A DNA stretch of 64,000 nt from Citrobacter amalonaticus (GCF_001559075.2 NZ_CP014015.2:1674001-1738000), one strand, 5' to 3'. Positions 8,194 to 17,791 are shown, numbered from the stretch's first letter. Program-made: numbers and translations. Notes: generated from the sequence alone by a model not told the origin.

Positions 8194-9062
8194 GGTTGGT
8201 CTGCTTCTTCTTGTTCTGCGGCTTGTTTGAGTTTGCGGTATTCCCCGAGAGTGACAGTTATTTCCGCGCCAAGCAAGACGATACACCACGTCCAGTACAC
8301 CCAGACAAACAAAATGGGTACCACCGCCAGCACGCCGTAAATAAGCTGATATGACGGGAACATGGTGATATAAAGCGCGAAACCTTTCTTTCCGGCCTCG
8401 AACAGTACCGCGGCGACAAAGGCGCCGACAATCGCATCTCGATTCGGTACGCGCGTGGTCGGCACCACGCTGTAGAGGAGCCAGAATGAGAGCCAGGAGA
8501 GGATCAGCGGAAAGAGGCGCAGCACATCATCAATCACCGTATTGAGATCGCTGGCCCAGCGTAATGAGAGAAGATAGGAACTGATCGCCAGGCTGGCCCC
8601 TGCCAGCAATGGTCCCAGCGTCAAAATCATCCAGTACACGGCAAAGGAGTACACTTTTGGCCGCGTGCGCGTACTGCGCCAGATAGTATTCAGAGCGCTA
8701 TCAATGGCATACATCAACAACAGCGCGGTGACGATTAACCCGCAGGCTCCCACCGCCGTCATTTTATTAGAGTTGGCGACAAACTGTTCAATATAACGTT
8801 GGATCACATCGCCCGTTGCCGGGATAAAGTTGGCAAAAATAAAGTGTCGCAACTGGACGCTGACATCGGAAAACATCGGAAAAGCGGCGAAAAGCGCAAA
8901 TACAACGGCGATCAGCGGCACTAATGAGAGCAATGAGACGTAGGCAAGATTCCCTGCCAGGGTCGTCATATTGTCCTCATCAATGCGCTTCCAGAGGAGC
9001 TTCAGCCAGGCCCAGATCGGTCGGGTATGATGCCTGGCTTTTTGATGCACGGTTTTTAGCAT
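8190..9062 (-). CDS. yihY: YihY-family inner membrane protein (UPF0761)
   Basis: This 290-residue integral membrane protein has about six hydrophobic helices, for example LAYVSLLSLVPLIAVVFALF near residue 45 and LLVFVWVYWTWCIVLL-like segments near 265. The family was once called RNase BN, an assignment later moved to another gene, so the function is unknown. The start at 9062 overlaps the end of yihX by seven bases, and the stop overlaps dtd. The N-terminus is basic and the C-terminus acidic (EQEEADQP), both probably cytoplasmic. Confidence 0.93.
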   Translation of the reverse strand: MLKTVHQKARHHTRPIWAWLKLLWKRIDEDNMTTLAGNLAYVSLLSLVPLIAVVFALFAAFPMFSDVSVQLRHFIFANFIPATGDVIQRYIEQFVANSNKMTAVGACGLIVTALLLMYAIDSALNTIWRSTRTRPKVYSFAVYWMILTLGPLLAGASLAISSYLLSLRWASDLNTVIDDVLRLFPLILSWLSFWLLYSVVPTTRVPNRDAIVGAFVAAVLFEAGKKGFALYITMFPSYQLIYGVLAVVPILFVWVYWTWCIVLLGAEITVTLGEYRKLKQAAEQEEADQP

Positions 9063-9655
9063 AACAACTTCGCGAAATAGTCAGGGATGACGGTTTTATC
9101 GGTCACCAGAATGCTGGTTATCCCCAACTGGTTGGCCCCTTCTATATTATCGACGTTGTCGTCAAAAAAGACCGTATCGCTCGCTGAAAAACCCTCTTGC
9201 TGTAACACATGCTGATAAATCCGCGTCTCCGGCTTGCGCATCCCCAGATCCTGCGACAAATAAATATGGTCCGCCGCCTGGCGAATCTCTGGATATTCAT
9301 CTGGCCAGAACGTCGTATGCAGCCGGTTGGTGTTCGACAGGACGACCACGCGATGCCCCTGCTCACGCAGTTTCTGCATGATATCGATAACCTCAGGCCG
9401 CAGCGCGACAAAAACGGCCTGCCAGCCGTGGGAAAACTGTTCGTAGCTCAGCGACAGATCCATCTCATGGCAAAGGGCCTCGGCAAACGCTTCGTCAGTG
9501 ATTTCTCCCCGTTCGTGCTGATGGAAGGCCTCACCCATCGTAAAGCTCTGCTTTAGCGATGCCAGCGGCACACGGCTCAGATCGCTCCAGGTACCTAATA
9601 CGCGGTTGAAGTCGATATCGACAATCACATTACCTAAATCAAAGATATAGAGCAT
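9056..9655 (-). CDS. yihX: Alpha-D-glucose-1-phosphate phosphatase (HAD family)
   Basis: YihX is a HAD phosphatase of 199 residues, the E. coli length, that releases glucose from glucose-1-phosphate. HAD motif I is IFDLGNVIVD with nucleophile D6. Motif II is VVLSNTN, motif III lies around MRKPE, and motif IV is FFDDNVDNI. It is the first gene of a coupled minus-strand set ending with fabY. In K-12 yihX is adjacent to yihW (csqR). Here an autotransporter gene lies upstream. Confidence 0.95.
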   Translation of the reverse strand: MLYIFDLGNVIVDIDFNRVLGTWSDLSRVPLASLKQSFTMGEAFHQHERGEITDEAFAEALCHEMDLSLSYEQFSHGWQAVFVALRPEVIDIMQKLREQGHRVVVLSNTNRLHTTFWPDEYPEIRQAADHIYLSQDLGMRKPETRIYQHVLQQEGFSASDTVFFDDNVDNIEGANQLGITSILVTDKTVIPDYFAKLLC

Positions 9656-9734
9656 GTCCCTCTCCTTACTTGCCGTGGATGAATAACTGTAGCGGGAAAG
9701 GGGCGTTTTGACTATGCGCCCGTCAGGGAAAGAT

Positions 9735-9771
9735 GAAGGAAAAAAAGGCGATGCCCTGAGGGCATCGCCTT
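9735..9771 (-). terminator. Terminator of the autotransporter gene
   Basis: A perfect 12-bp stem (AAGGCGATGCCC with GGGCATCGCCTT, loop TGA) is followed on the minus strand by a T run (A run at 9740-9746). It lies 26 bp past the autotransporter stop and insulates it from yihX. Confidence 0.88.
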
Positions 9772-9797
9772 GTTCTGGTGTGATATTTATCGGTTTC

Positions 9798-12413
9798 TCA
9801 GAAGCTGTATTTCACCCCGAACATCGCGGTGGTATCGCTGTAGCTGTTGTCGCCTACCTGCTGCGCAACGTTACCCCACACCTGCAGGCGAGGATTGATT
9901 TGCCCTTCGACTCCCACTTTCAGTTCACCAATGTTACGTGTCCCGCTGATTTCATCCTTGATGGAGCCCATCTGTACGGTCTGATTATTGGTATTGTGGA
10001 TCCAGTTTGCTTCAATAAACGGTTGGAAATCGCGGCCTTTATCGGCATCTTTCTCCGCGTGACCTTTCAGGTAAGCACGGACACCAAGGCGTGTCATCAG
10101 GTTACCATCCGTCTTGTCTTTCACCTGAGTTCCGTTGTGTTCGCGGTGTGAATCAGCCTGCACGTCCATCCAGATAACCTGTGCTTTCGGTTGGATCCAG
10201 TAGGTTTTATTCTCACTTTCCCCGACCAGGAAGCTGTAACCGCCTTCAACAGACGCCGTGATACCGTCGGATTTGTAGTTTTCGCTGGCCAGATGATCGC
10301 CGCTAACGGTGTTATCAAACCAGTTATACAGCACCCAGCTATCCAGATAGGTCCCGGTCTTATCCGCTTCATTGGCATACCAGGTGGCATATAAACCCAC
10401 GCTGTAACCATCTACCTGACCACGAGACGCATAGCCAGTGTAGCTGTTACGGGTTTTACTTTTCTGGTTGGCATAACCCGCCATGGCACCCAGATGCCAG
10501 CGATCGAGGCCGTCACTGCTCCATTGCGCCAAATCGCCGCCTAACTGCAGAACATAACGGTTAGCGGTGGTTTTCAGCTGTCCGCTGCCGTCAGTGAAGC
10601 GATTATGGCCACCTACGTTACGCATCCACATGGTGGTGACTTTTTCTTCGCCAGTCAGCATGTCGGTGTACTGAGTCTCACCCAGACGGTCGTGCAGACG
10701 GGTGATAAACATGGTATTAGCCGCATAGTTGTTCGCCAGATAGCTCCCAAATTCAGGGCGATACTGGTGCTCCACAGGCGGTGGGGTTGGCGCTGGCGGT
10801 CCTGGAGGATCAACCGGGTCTGGCTGCGCGGGATCGGGATCTGGCTCCGGTTCTGGATCAACGGGCGGCGGCGGATCCACCGGTGACAGTTCGCTGGTCA
10901 GATACCAGTCACTGGCTTTTTTCACCACATCATAGTCATACGCACCGGCGACGATACGCCCTGATTTTGTAAAGGTACCGTCAGAGTTGCCGGCAACCTC
11001 GACAATTTTAATCCCATCGACAGTCAGTTCACCGACACCACCAATGTTGTTGATGCCCACTTTGGTATTACCGGAGGTATCACCATTCACTTTCAGCATG
11101 TCAGTTAATGAACCGTCACCTTCCAGTACGGTGTTCAGCACTAACAACGCGTTGGTCCCGATGTAGTTTCCTATCACAGTCAACGTCTTGAACGTTCCCG
11201 CATCATCGCGAGACACGCCGTCAGGACTGTAGCGCAGCGTCGCCTGATCCAGGGTCAAGTTAGAGACCACGGAATTGCCAGTCATCGTCCATTCGCTGCT
11301 GGCGCCCTTCATACTCAAATCCAGCGAGCCGTGGTAGGTTGCATTACTATTCTCTTGTGAAGAATCGGCTTTGCCTACAAAGCGGCTTCCATCTTCCATA
11401 CGCAGATCCATGGTGCCGCCATAATAAGCACGTAAATTGCCTTCAATGTCGTACACACCTGAGTCAGCCGTATCGGTAGCGTAATCCCATGAACGAATGA
11501 CGCCCTGCGAACCATATGCGTAAATGGCATAAGCGCCACTGTCAGTCACCTGAATTTTCGTATCGCCACCCAGGTTCACCGTTGCGGACTCAGTAGATGA
11601 AGACGCATAAACGCCGTGCGCAGTGACACCAGAGGTTTTTAAATCAACGTTATTCAGGTTTATGGTTCCTTTACGCCCCACATACACTGCATGTGCACTT
11701 CGACCTGACGTCGTGACTGACGTCGTGCCATTGAGCGTAATATCCGCATTTCCTCTTGCAGTTCCTGTAAGTTGTGCAGGATCTCTACCTGCATAAATAC
11801 CATAACCTGTATTCATGCCTCCGGGACCACGAGTAACAATATCCGTATTCCCATGAATAATTATGGATGACTGGGCATTGTCTTTATTCGCCGATGCGTT
11901 AGCACGTAACCCCATTCCATTTTCAGCATCAACAGTCACATTACCATTGACTTCAACGACTGAATAATCCGCCTGGAGTTCGCGACCGATGTTGATACCA
12001 TCGGCGCTACTGCCTGTTGCTGTAATGTAAATATTATCAGCAACCAGCTTACCACCTGCGTTTTTAGAATGGATACCATCTGCTGCAGTGCCTGTTGTAT
12101 TGATAACAAGATTTTTAAACTTATAGCCAATATTATCAATATAGACGCCCCAACCGGTTAGCCCGGCGGTAGTACCTTCTGAAGTCGTATCGATACGCAC
12201 TTCATCAAATCCAGTGTAATCTCGGCCATCGCCACCGAGTGGATTGCCGTAGTGATAGATCGTGGTGTTATCGCAAAAGAGCTGTGCTGTGGTGGTGTAA
12301 CTGCATGCCGCAGCGACTTGCCCGCTGAATCCTCCGAGCGCCAGCGCACTGGCGATACAGAGTGCCAATTTCCCCGGTGAGGGTGGTTTGCATTTCATTT
12401 TTTGTGTTTTCAT
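9798..12413 (-). CDS. AIDA-like type V autotransporter
   Basis: This is an 871-residue surface protein of the classical autotransporter type. A long signal peptide (cut near residue 35, GQVAA) leads into a repetitive beta-helix passenger (about 37-510). The passenger is rich in short Asn/Gly/Thr turns such as ADGIHSKNAGG, SADGINIG and TAHGVYAS. A proline/aspartate-rich linker at 511-550 connects to a C-terminal translocator beta-barrel of about 320 residues that ends in the typical aromatic residue (GVKYSF). The ATG has an AAAGG ribosome site. The passenger matches no adhesin or toxin I can name, so adhesion or biofilm is only the usual role for this class. It lies between yihX and csqR, which touch in E. 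coli K-12, with its own terminator and an AT-rich upstream region, suggesting an acquired gene. Confidence 0.92.
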   Translation of the reverse strand: MKTQKMKCKPPSPGKLALCIASALALGGFSGQVAAACSYTTTAQLFCDNTTIYHYGNPLGGDGRDYTGFDEVRIDTTSEGTTAGLTGWGVYIDNIGYKFKNLVINTTGTAADGIHSKNAGGKLVADNIYITATGSSADGINIGRELQADYSVVEVNGNVTVDAENGMGLRANASANKDNAQSSIIIHGNTDIVTRGPGGMNTGYGIYAGRDPAQLTGTARGNADITLNGTTSVTTSGRSAHAVYVGRKGTINLNNVDLKTSGVTAHGVYASSSTESATVNLGGDTKIQVTDSGAYAIYAYGSQGVIRSWDYATDTADSGVYDIEGNLRAYYGGTMDLRMEDGSRFVGKADSSQENSNATYHGSLDLSMKGASSEWTMTGNSVVSNLTLDQATLRYSPDGVSRDDAGTFKTLTVIGNYIGTNALLVLNTVLEGDGSLTDMLKVNGDTSGNTKVGINNIGGVGELTVDGIKIVEVAGNSDGTFTKSGRIVAGAYDYDVVKKASDWYLTSELSPVDPPPPVDPEPEPDPDPAQPDPVDPPGPPAPTPPPVEHQYRPEFGSYLANNYAANTMFITRLHDRLGETQYTDMLTGEEKVTTMWMRNVGGHNRFTDGSGQLKTTANRYVLQLGGDLAQWSSDGLDRWHLGAMAGYANQKSKTRNSYTGYASRGQVDGYSVGLYATWYANEADKTGTYLDSWVLYNWFDNTVSGDHLASENYKSDGITASVEGGYSFLVGESENKTYWIQPKAQVIWMDVQADSHREHNGTQVKDKTDGNLMTRLGVRAYLKGHAEKDADKGRDFQPFIEANWIHNTNNQTVQMGSIKDEISGTRNIGELKVGVEGQINPRLQVWGNVAQQVGDNSYSDTTAMFGVKYSF

Positions 12414-12845
12414 AGGAATACCTTTTCCGTACTACTCTTTTTTCGGATAAGAGCATAAAAGACGCAGTAAAAATTAATTAAAAGGCAAAGCGGGTCCGTT
12501 CATCTTTAAAACCTTAAAGATTCGCTTACCTTAAAATTATAAATCTTTCCTTTTGCGCGATTAATACAGTTATTCAAATGTTATGTCAACGGGGCTTGAA
12601 ATGACGAAAAAGGAAAATTAATAAAAGACTATCCATTTATTAATACTATTCCTGGGAGTTTTTTCAACGAATAAAAAGAATGCGTAATGAAGGTGAAAAA
12701 GGCTTATAAATCAATGTGTATTAAAAACACATTTTGATAACCCATACGGGTTTTAGGAATTTTATACGTAATACCAGGATGTTTAACTATTTTTATTTTT
12801 TGTGATAAGAACCGCCTGAACGGCGGTTTATTCAAAAGGAGTTTG
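12414..12845. other. AT-rich non-coding region between autotransporter and csqR
   Basis: This stretch of about 430 bp has no credible gene and is far richer in A and T than its neighbours. It must hold the autotransporter promoter on the minus strand. At 12809-12830 a hairpin (AACCGCC with GGCGGTT) sits just past the csqR stop and may end the csqR transcript, though no T run follows on that strand. AT-rich upstream DNA of this kind is often bound by H-NS, and that is inference. Confidence 0.5.
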
Positions 12846-13649
12846 TTACGCAGAAACGACATCATCCTGGTCCGGACTAACCTGGACGATTTCAACCTGA
12901 TGAGACTGGAGAAGCGTATGGAGGGCCGGACCGGGAAGCTCATCCGTAAACAGTGCAGTGACGGAAGAGATATTGCCTATCTCAACCGCCGCTGAGGCGT
13001 GGTATTTCGTATGGTCGGCAGCAAGCAGAATATGCCTTGCGTGGGCCATCATCGTCTTCACCACGCTGGCCTCATTGACGTCAAATTCTAACATCGCGCC
13101 ATCGCTTTCAATCGCCCCGACGCTGGTGACGAGATAGTCCGCACGGAAATCGCCGACGAACGCGGTCGCAGAAGGGCCAATAATACCGCTGTTATGTGGC
13201 CGCAGTGTTCCACCGGGGACCATCACTTCGAAGCGGGGATTGTTATAGAGAATATGCGCAACCCGAAGGCTATTGGTGATGATGCGCAGATGATTGTGGT
13301 TCAATAACGCCCGCGCCACCTGTTCCACGGTGGTGCCAATGGTAATGAACACCGTTGAACCATCTGGAATATAGTCCGCCACCGCTTCCGCGATGGCTTT
13401 CTTCTCTTGCGTCCACGAGACTTCACGTTGCTCAAAAGCGGTGTTAACCACGCTGGATGCGCGGCCTGCACCGCCGTGATGACGGGTAATCAGCCCCTGT
13501 TCGCTTAATTTACGAATATCACGGCGCACCGTCTGCGTAGAGACATCCAGTAAACCCGCCAGTTCATCAATGTTCATATACCCACGCTCACCAACGAGCG
13601 ATAGCAACTGATCATGCCGTGGGTTACCGGTCAGTTCGGTAAAACTCAT
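12846..13649 (-). CDS. csqR: DeoR-family regulator of the sulfoquinovose genes
   Basis: CsqR (YihW) is the repressor of sulfoquinovose utilisation, released by SQ pathway intermediates. The start is the ATG at 13649, with GAGGA six bases upstream. A further upstream in-frame start would add seven residues without support. The 267-residue protein has a DeoR winged-helix domain (YMNIDELAGLLDVSTQTVRRDIRKL, about 25-50) and a C-terminal sugar-phosphate-binding domain (ITIGTTVEQVARAL, GAIESDGAMLEFDVNE, AADHTKYHASA). It is co-directional with yihV, 32 bp downstream of its stop, so the two probably share a transcript divergent from yihU. Confidence 0.93.
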   Translation of the reverse strand: MSFTELTGNPRHDQLLSLVGERGYMNIDELAGLLDVSTQTVRRDIRKLSEQGLITRHHGGAGRASSVVNTAFEQREVSWTQEKKAIAEAVADYIPDGSTVFITIGTTVEQVARALLNHNHLRIITNSLRVAHILYNNPRFEVMVPGGTLRPHNSGIIGPSATAFVGDFRADYLVTSVGAIESDGAMLEFDVNEASVVKTMMAHARHILLAADHTKYHASAAVEIGNISSVTALFTDELPGPALHTLLQSHQVEIVQVSPDQDDVVSA

Positions 13650-13681
13650 GAAAATTCCTCGAAAAACCATTGCCCTGCATT

Positions 13682-14578
13682 TTATACAAAAAGTGACAGA
13701 AAAGATCGGGTTTGATCACAGTCAGGAATTCCTGCACGCCCGCCGGGTCGGGTACACTTCAGCGCCGCCACCCCACTGGCGAATCTGACCGCGTCTTTCA
13801 GTTCGCTTCCTGACGCGAGACTGAATGCCAGTGCACCGTGGAAAACATCGCCTGCCCCGGTTGTATCCACCACATCCACCGCAAAACCGGCCTGGTGTTG
13901 CAGCATGCCATTTTCTATCCAGTAACACCCTTCGCTACCTTGCGTGACGTAGACATGTCCATTTGTGAGCGTTTGTGATTGTTTCAACGCCTTGGCGGTC
14001 TCATTGATGCCCGTCAGGCGCGCCAGACCCGGGGCCGAAAACGCGGCATGATCGCTTAAAGCCACCAGCTCACTAATGTCCTGCGGCGTCACATCGCCAT
14101 CCAGTAGCGTCTTCACGCCCGCCTGACGCGCCAGCGTAAAGGCCTGCTTTGCCCCTTCATGCCAGCGAACGTCCGCCAGTACCACATCCCACTGAGAAAA
14201 GTCGATGTCGTTAAGCCAGTCAGCCTCCATCAGCAGATCGGGGCTGGGGAAATTAACGATAATCCGCTCCCCATGAGCGTCGACCATAATGGCGGACTGT
14301 GATGACTTCGCTCCGGCATAGCACCGGGTGTAGCGGGTATTTACCCCCAGGGATTCCAGCTCCGCCAGCAGGTGTTTTCCGGTGTCGTCATCGCCCACGC
14401 GGCCAATAAAGTCCACCTGAGCGCCCAACCTTGCCGCAGCCACTGCGGCTGTCGCAGCAGGCCCGCCGCCCACTTCGGTATAACGATTCGCCACATACTT
14501 ACCGCCCTCCGTTGGTAGCGTTTCTACATAATAGATGCGATCCAGCACAGTAATACCTACACAAGCAATACGAATCAT
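13682..14578 (-). CDS. yihV: 6-deoxy-6-sulfofructose kinase
   Basis: YihV phosphorylates sulfofructose with ATP to sulfofructose-1-phosphate, the second step of sulfo-EMP glycolysis. It is a 298-residue PfkB-family kinase with the signature DTTGAGDVFHG (base D244). The sulfonate-recognition residues described for E. coli YihV are all present at the same numbers: K27, N109 and R138, which argues that it acts on sulfosugar rather than fructose-6-phosphate. AAGGA precedes the ATG by six bases. It is divergent from yihU across a 166-bp control region and followed by csqR. Confidence 0.97.
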   Translation of the reverse strand: MIRIACVGITVLDRIYYVETLPTEGGKYVANRYTEVGGGPAATAAVAAARLGAQVDFIGRVGDDDTGKHLLAELESLGVNTRYTRCYAGAKSSQSAIMVDAHGERIIVNFPSPDLLMEADWLNDIDFSQWDVVLADVRWHEGAKQAFTLARQAGVKTLLDGDVTPQDISELVALSDHAAFSAPGLARLTGINETAKALKQSQTLTNGHVYVTQGSEGCYWIENGMLQHQAGFAVDVVDTTGAGDVFHGALAFSLASGSELKDAVRFASGVAALKCTRPGGRAGIPDCDQTRSFLSLFV

Positions 14579-14744
14579 GGTCGTTCCTTAAGCATTTCGG
14601 GATGAGATTATTTTAATTCCACAAAATGTTTAAAAAGTGACGGCTGTCAATTTTTTGACCATAAATTACAAATACGATCAAAAACAGACATAAACAACCG
14701 GTCATAAGTGACAAAAAATGACACCACCCTCTCAGGAGAACGAT
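14579..14744. promoter_or_regulatory. Divergent control region between yihV and yihU
   Basis: This AT-rich spacer separates the two halves of the sulfoquinovose cluster and is where CsqR binds in E. coli. It holds a GTCAA-TTTT-TTGAC inverted repeat at 14646-14659. AAGTGAC also occurs at 14635-14641 and 14706-14712. These are candidate CsqR or promoter elements. I could not assign -10 and -35 boxes with confidence. Confidence 0.6.
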
Positions 14745-15635
14745 ATGGCAGTAATCGCATTTATCGGATTAGGACAGATGGGCGCCCCAATGGCGAGCAA
14801 TTTACTCAAGCAGGGTCACCAACTCAGCGTTTTTGACGTTAACGCCGATGCCGTACAGCGTCTGGTCGAAAAAGGGGCACAACCAGCCCGCTCTCCAGCA
14901 CAGGCCGCAGAAGGCGCTGAGTTTGTCATCACGATGCTGCCCAACGGCGATCTGGTACACAGCGTGTTATTGGGTGAAGGCGGTGTTTGTGAAAGCCTCT
15001 CCCCACAAGCTCTGGTGATCGATATGTCAACCATCCATCCCTTACAGACTGACAAGCTGATCGCCGACCTGCGCGCTAAAGGTTTCTCCATGATGGATGT
15101 ACCGGTCGGGAGAACCTCCGACCACGCCGTTGCCGGTACATTGCTGTTGCTGGCGGGCGGCACACCGGACCAGGTCGAGCGCGCCACACCGGTACTGATG
15201 GCAATGGGCAATGAACTGATTAACGCCGGAGGCCCCGGGATGGGGATCCGCGTGAAATTGATTAACAACTATATGAGCATCGCGCTGAATGCCCTGTCAG
15301 CCGAAGCCACCGTGCTGTGTGAAGCACTGGGCCTCTCCTTCGATGTGGCGTTACAGGTCATGAGCGGTACACCCGCAGGTAAAGGTCACTTCACCACCTC
15401 GTGGCCGAACAAAGTGCTGAAAGGCGATCTTTCCCCGGCCTTCATGATCGACCTGGCCCACAAAGATCTTGGCATCGCGCTGGATGTCGCCAACCAGCTG
15501 CACGTTCCTATGCCGCTCGGCGCGGCGTCCAGAGAAGTTTATAACCAGGCGCGAGCCGCTGGCCGTGGGCGGGAAGACTGGACCGCCATTCTTGAACAGG
15601 TTCGCACTTCTGCCGGACTGAAAAACCACCATTGA
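14745..15635 (+). CDS. yihU: 6-deoxy-6-sulfolactaldehyde reductase
   Basis: YihU reduces sulfolactaldehyde to 2,3-dihydroxypropane-1-sulfonate (DHPS) with NADH, the final step before export. The start is the ATG at 14745 with AGGAG at 14734-14738, giving 296 residues (E. coli 298). It belongs to the beta-hydroxyacid dehydrogenase family. The Rossmann loop is FIGLGQMGAPMA, the substrate motif DVPVGRTSDHAVAGTL carries R123, and the catalytic lysine is K171 in VKLINNYM. It is the first gene of the plus-strand run yihU-yihT-yihS-yihR. Confidence 0.97.
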   Translation: MAVIAFIGLGQMGAPMASNLLKQGHQLSVFDVNADAVQRLVEKGAQPARSPAQAAEGAEFVITMLPNGDLVHSVLLGEGGVCESLSPQALVIDMSTIHPLQTDKLIADLRAKGFSMMDVPVGRTSDHAVAGTLLLLAGGTPDQVERATPVLMAMGNELINAGGPGMGIRVKLINNYMSIALNALSAEATVLCEALGLSFDVALQVMSGTPAGKGHFTTSWPNKVLKGDLSPAFMIDLAHKDLGIALDVANQLHVPMPLGAASREVYNQARAAGRGREDWTAILEQVRTSAGLKNHH

Positions 15636-15655
15636 CAGGTAAAAAGGACTGAAGA

Positions 15656-16534
15656 ATGACCACGTACACCCTGAAAGATATCACCCGACCTTCCGGCGGT
15701 TTCGCCATGCTGGCCGTTGACCAGCGTGAAGCGATGCGCCTGATGTTTGCCGCCGCAGGCACGCCAATGCCGGTCACCGATCAGCATCTCACGGATTTTA
15801 AAGTCAATGCTGCAAAGATTCTCTCGCCGTATGCCTCCGCGATCCTGCTTGACCAACAGTTTTGCTACCGCCAGGCGGTAGAGCAAAACGCAGTTGCCAA
15901 AAGCTGCGCCATGATTGTCGCCGCCGACGCCTTCATCCCAGGTAATGGCATTCCCGTCGACAGCGTGGTGATTGATAAAAGCATCAATCCGCAAGCCGTA
16001 AAGCAGGATGGCGCGAAAGCCTTAAAGCTGCTGGTGCTCTGGCGTAGTGATGAAGACGCGCAACAACGTCTTGAAATGGTGAAAGAGTTCAATGCGTTGT
16101 GCCATAGCCATGGTCTGTTGAGCATCATCGAACCGGTGGTCCGTCCGCCGCGTCGCGGAGATAAATTCGATCGCGAACAAGCAATTATCGATGCCGCTAA
16201 AGAGCTGGGCGACAGCGGCGCCGATCTCTACAAGGTCGAAATGCCGCTGCATGGTAAAGGCACACAACAAGCCCTGCTCAGCGCCTCTCAGCACCTGAAC
16301 GAACACATCAATATGCCGTGGGTCATTCTCTCTTCCGGCGTTGACGAAAAGCTGTTTCCACGCGCGGTCAGCGTCGCGATGAGTGCTGGCGCTTCCGGTT
16401 TCCTGGCCGGTCGTGCGGTCTGGTCATCGGTGGTTGGCCTGCCGGACAGCGAGATGATGCTGCGTGATGTTTCTGCACCTAAATTGCAACGCTTAGGTGA
16501 AATTGTCGATGAAATGATGGCCCGCCGCCGTTAA
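15656..16534 (+). CDS. yihT: Sulfofructose-1-phosphate aldolase
   Basis: YihT splits sulfofructosephosphate into dihydroxyacetone phosphate, which enters central metabolism, and sulfolactaldehyde. The 292-residue length equals that of E. coli. It is a class I aldolase, and the Schiff-base lysine is K193 in GADLYKVEMPLHG. The gene begins 20 bp after yihU with an AGGA ribosome site and lies 15 bp before yihS, consistent with one operon. Confidence 0.96.
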   Translation: MTTYTLKDITRPSGGFAMLAVDQREAMRLMFAAAGTPMPVTDQHLTDFKVNAAKILSPYASAILLDQQFCYRQAVEQNAVAKSCAMIVAADAFIPGNGIPVDSVVIDKSINPQAVKQDGAKALKLLVLWRSDEDAQQRLEMVKEFNALCHSHGLLSIIEPVVRPPRRGDKFDREQAIIDAAKELGDSGADLYKVEMPLHGKGTQQALLSASQHLNEHINMPWVILSSGVDEKLFPRAVSVAMSAGASGFLAGRAVWSSVVGLPDSEMMLRDVSAPKLQRLGEIVDEMMARRR

Positions 16535-16549
16535 TACGAGGATCAAAGA

Positions 16550-17791
16550 ATGAAATGGTTTAACACAATGAGCCACAACCGCTGGCTGGAACAAGAAACC
16601 GACCGCATCTTCAATTTTGGTAAGAATGCGGCAGTACCGACCGGATTCGGCTGGCTGGGTAACAAAGGACAGATCAAAGAAGAGATGGGCACGCACCTGT
16701 GGATCACCGCCCGTATGCTGCACGTCTATTCCGTCGCCGCTGCGATGGGCAGACCAGGCGCTTACAGCCTGGTTGATCACGGCATCAAGGCTATGAACGG
16801 CGCGCTACGGGATAAAAAATACGGCGGCTGGTACGCCTGTGTGAATGACGAAGGCGTGGTAGATGCCTCCAAACAGGGATACCAACACTTTTTTGCGCTG
16901 CTGGGCGCTGCCAGCGCGGTCACCACCGGACACCCTGAGGCCAGGAAACTGCTCGATTACACCATTGAAGTCATTGAGAAATACTTCTGGAGTGAAGAAG
17001 AGCAAATGTGTCTGGAATCCTGGGATGAAGCGTTTAGCAAAACCGAAGACTATCGCGGCGGCAATGCCAATATGCACGCCGTTGAAGCCTTCCTGATTGT
17101 TTACGACGTCACCCATGACAAAAAATGGCTGGATCGTGCGATCCGCATCGCCTCGGTCATCATTCACGATGTCGCCCGCAAAGGGGAATACCGTGTCAAT
17201 GAGCACTTCGACGTGAACTGGAACCCGGTCCGCGATTACAACAAAGACAACCCCGCTCATCGTTTCCGCGCCTATGGCGGCACGCCTGGCCACTGGATTG
17301 AGTGGGGGCGTCTGATGCTGCATATCCACGCCGCGTTAGAAGCAAGATGCGAGCAGCCGCCCGCCTGGTTACTGGAAGACGCAAAAGGTCTTTTCCACGC
17401 CACCATTCGTGATGCCTGGGCACCCGATGGCGCTGACGGTATCGTGTACACCGTTGGCTGGGATGGTAAGCCCATTGTTCGTGAACGTGTGCGCTGGCCC
17501 ATTGTGGAAGCGATGGGCACCGCCTATGCACTGTATACGGTAACGGGCGATCGTCAGTACGAAACCTGGTATCAGACATGGTGGGAATACTGCATTAAGT
17601 ACCTGATGGATTACGAAAATGGTTCATGGTGGCAGGAGCTGGATGCTGACAACAAGGTCACAACCCGGGTATGGGACGGCAAGCAGGATATTTATCACCT
17701 GTTGCATTGTCTGGTCATCCCGCGCATCCCGCTAGCACCTGGTCTGGCACCTGCCGTTGCGGCGGGCCTATTGGACATTAATGCGAAATAA
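16550..17791 (+). CDS. yihS: Sulfoquinovose isomerase
   Basis: YihS converts sulfoquinovose to sulfofructose, the entry step after glycoside cleavage. The 413-residue protein is an (alpha/alpha)6-barrel of the N-acetylglucosamine-2-epimerase superfamily. The catalytic histidines known from YihS structures are all in place: H176 (ANMHAVEA), H248 (GGTPGHWIEW) and H383 (KQDIYHLLH). It starts 15 bp after yihT. The family also isomerises mannose and fructose weakly, but the context here fixes SQ as the substrate. Confidence 0.96.
   Translation: MKWFNTMSHNRWLEQETDRIFNFGKNAAVPTGFGWLGNKGQIKEEMGTHLWITARMLHVYSVAAAMGRPGAYSLVDHGIKAMNGALRDKKYGGWYACVNDEGVVDASKQGYQHFFALLGAASAVTTGHPEARKLLDYTIEVIEKYFWSEEEQMCLESWDEAFSKTEDYRGGNANMHAVEAFLIVYDVTHDKKWLDRAIRIASVIIHDVARKGEYRVNEHFDVNWNPVRDYNKDNPAHRFRAYGGTPGHWIEWGRLMLHIHAALEARCEQPPAWLLEDAKGLFHATIRDAWAPDGADGIVYTVGWDGKPIVRERVRWPIVEAMGTAYALYTVTGDRQYETWYQTWWEYCIKYLMDYENGSWWQELDADNKVTTRVWDGKQDIYHLLHCLVIPRIPLAPGLAPAVAAGLLDINAK

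Noticed and set aside
12704..12943. 79-codon minus-strand frame overlapping the csqR 3' end
   Set aside because: It runs through AT-rich non-coding DNA and the csqR end in another frame, with no ribosome site.
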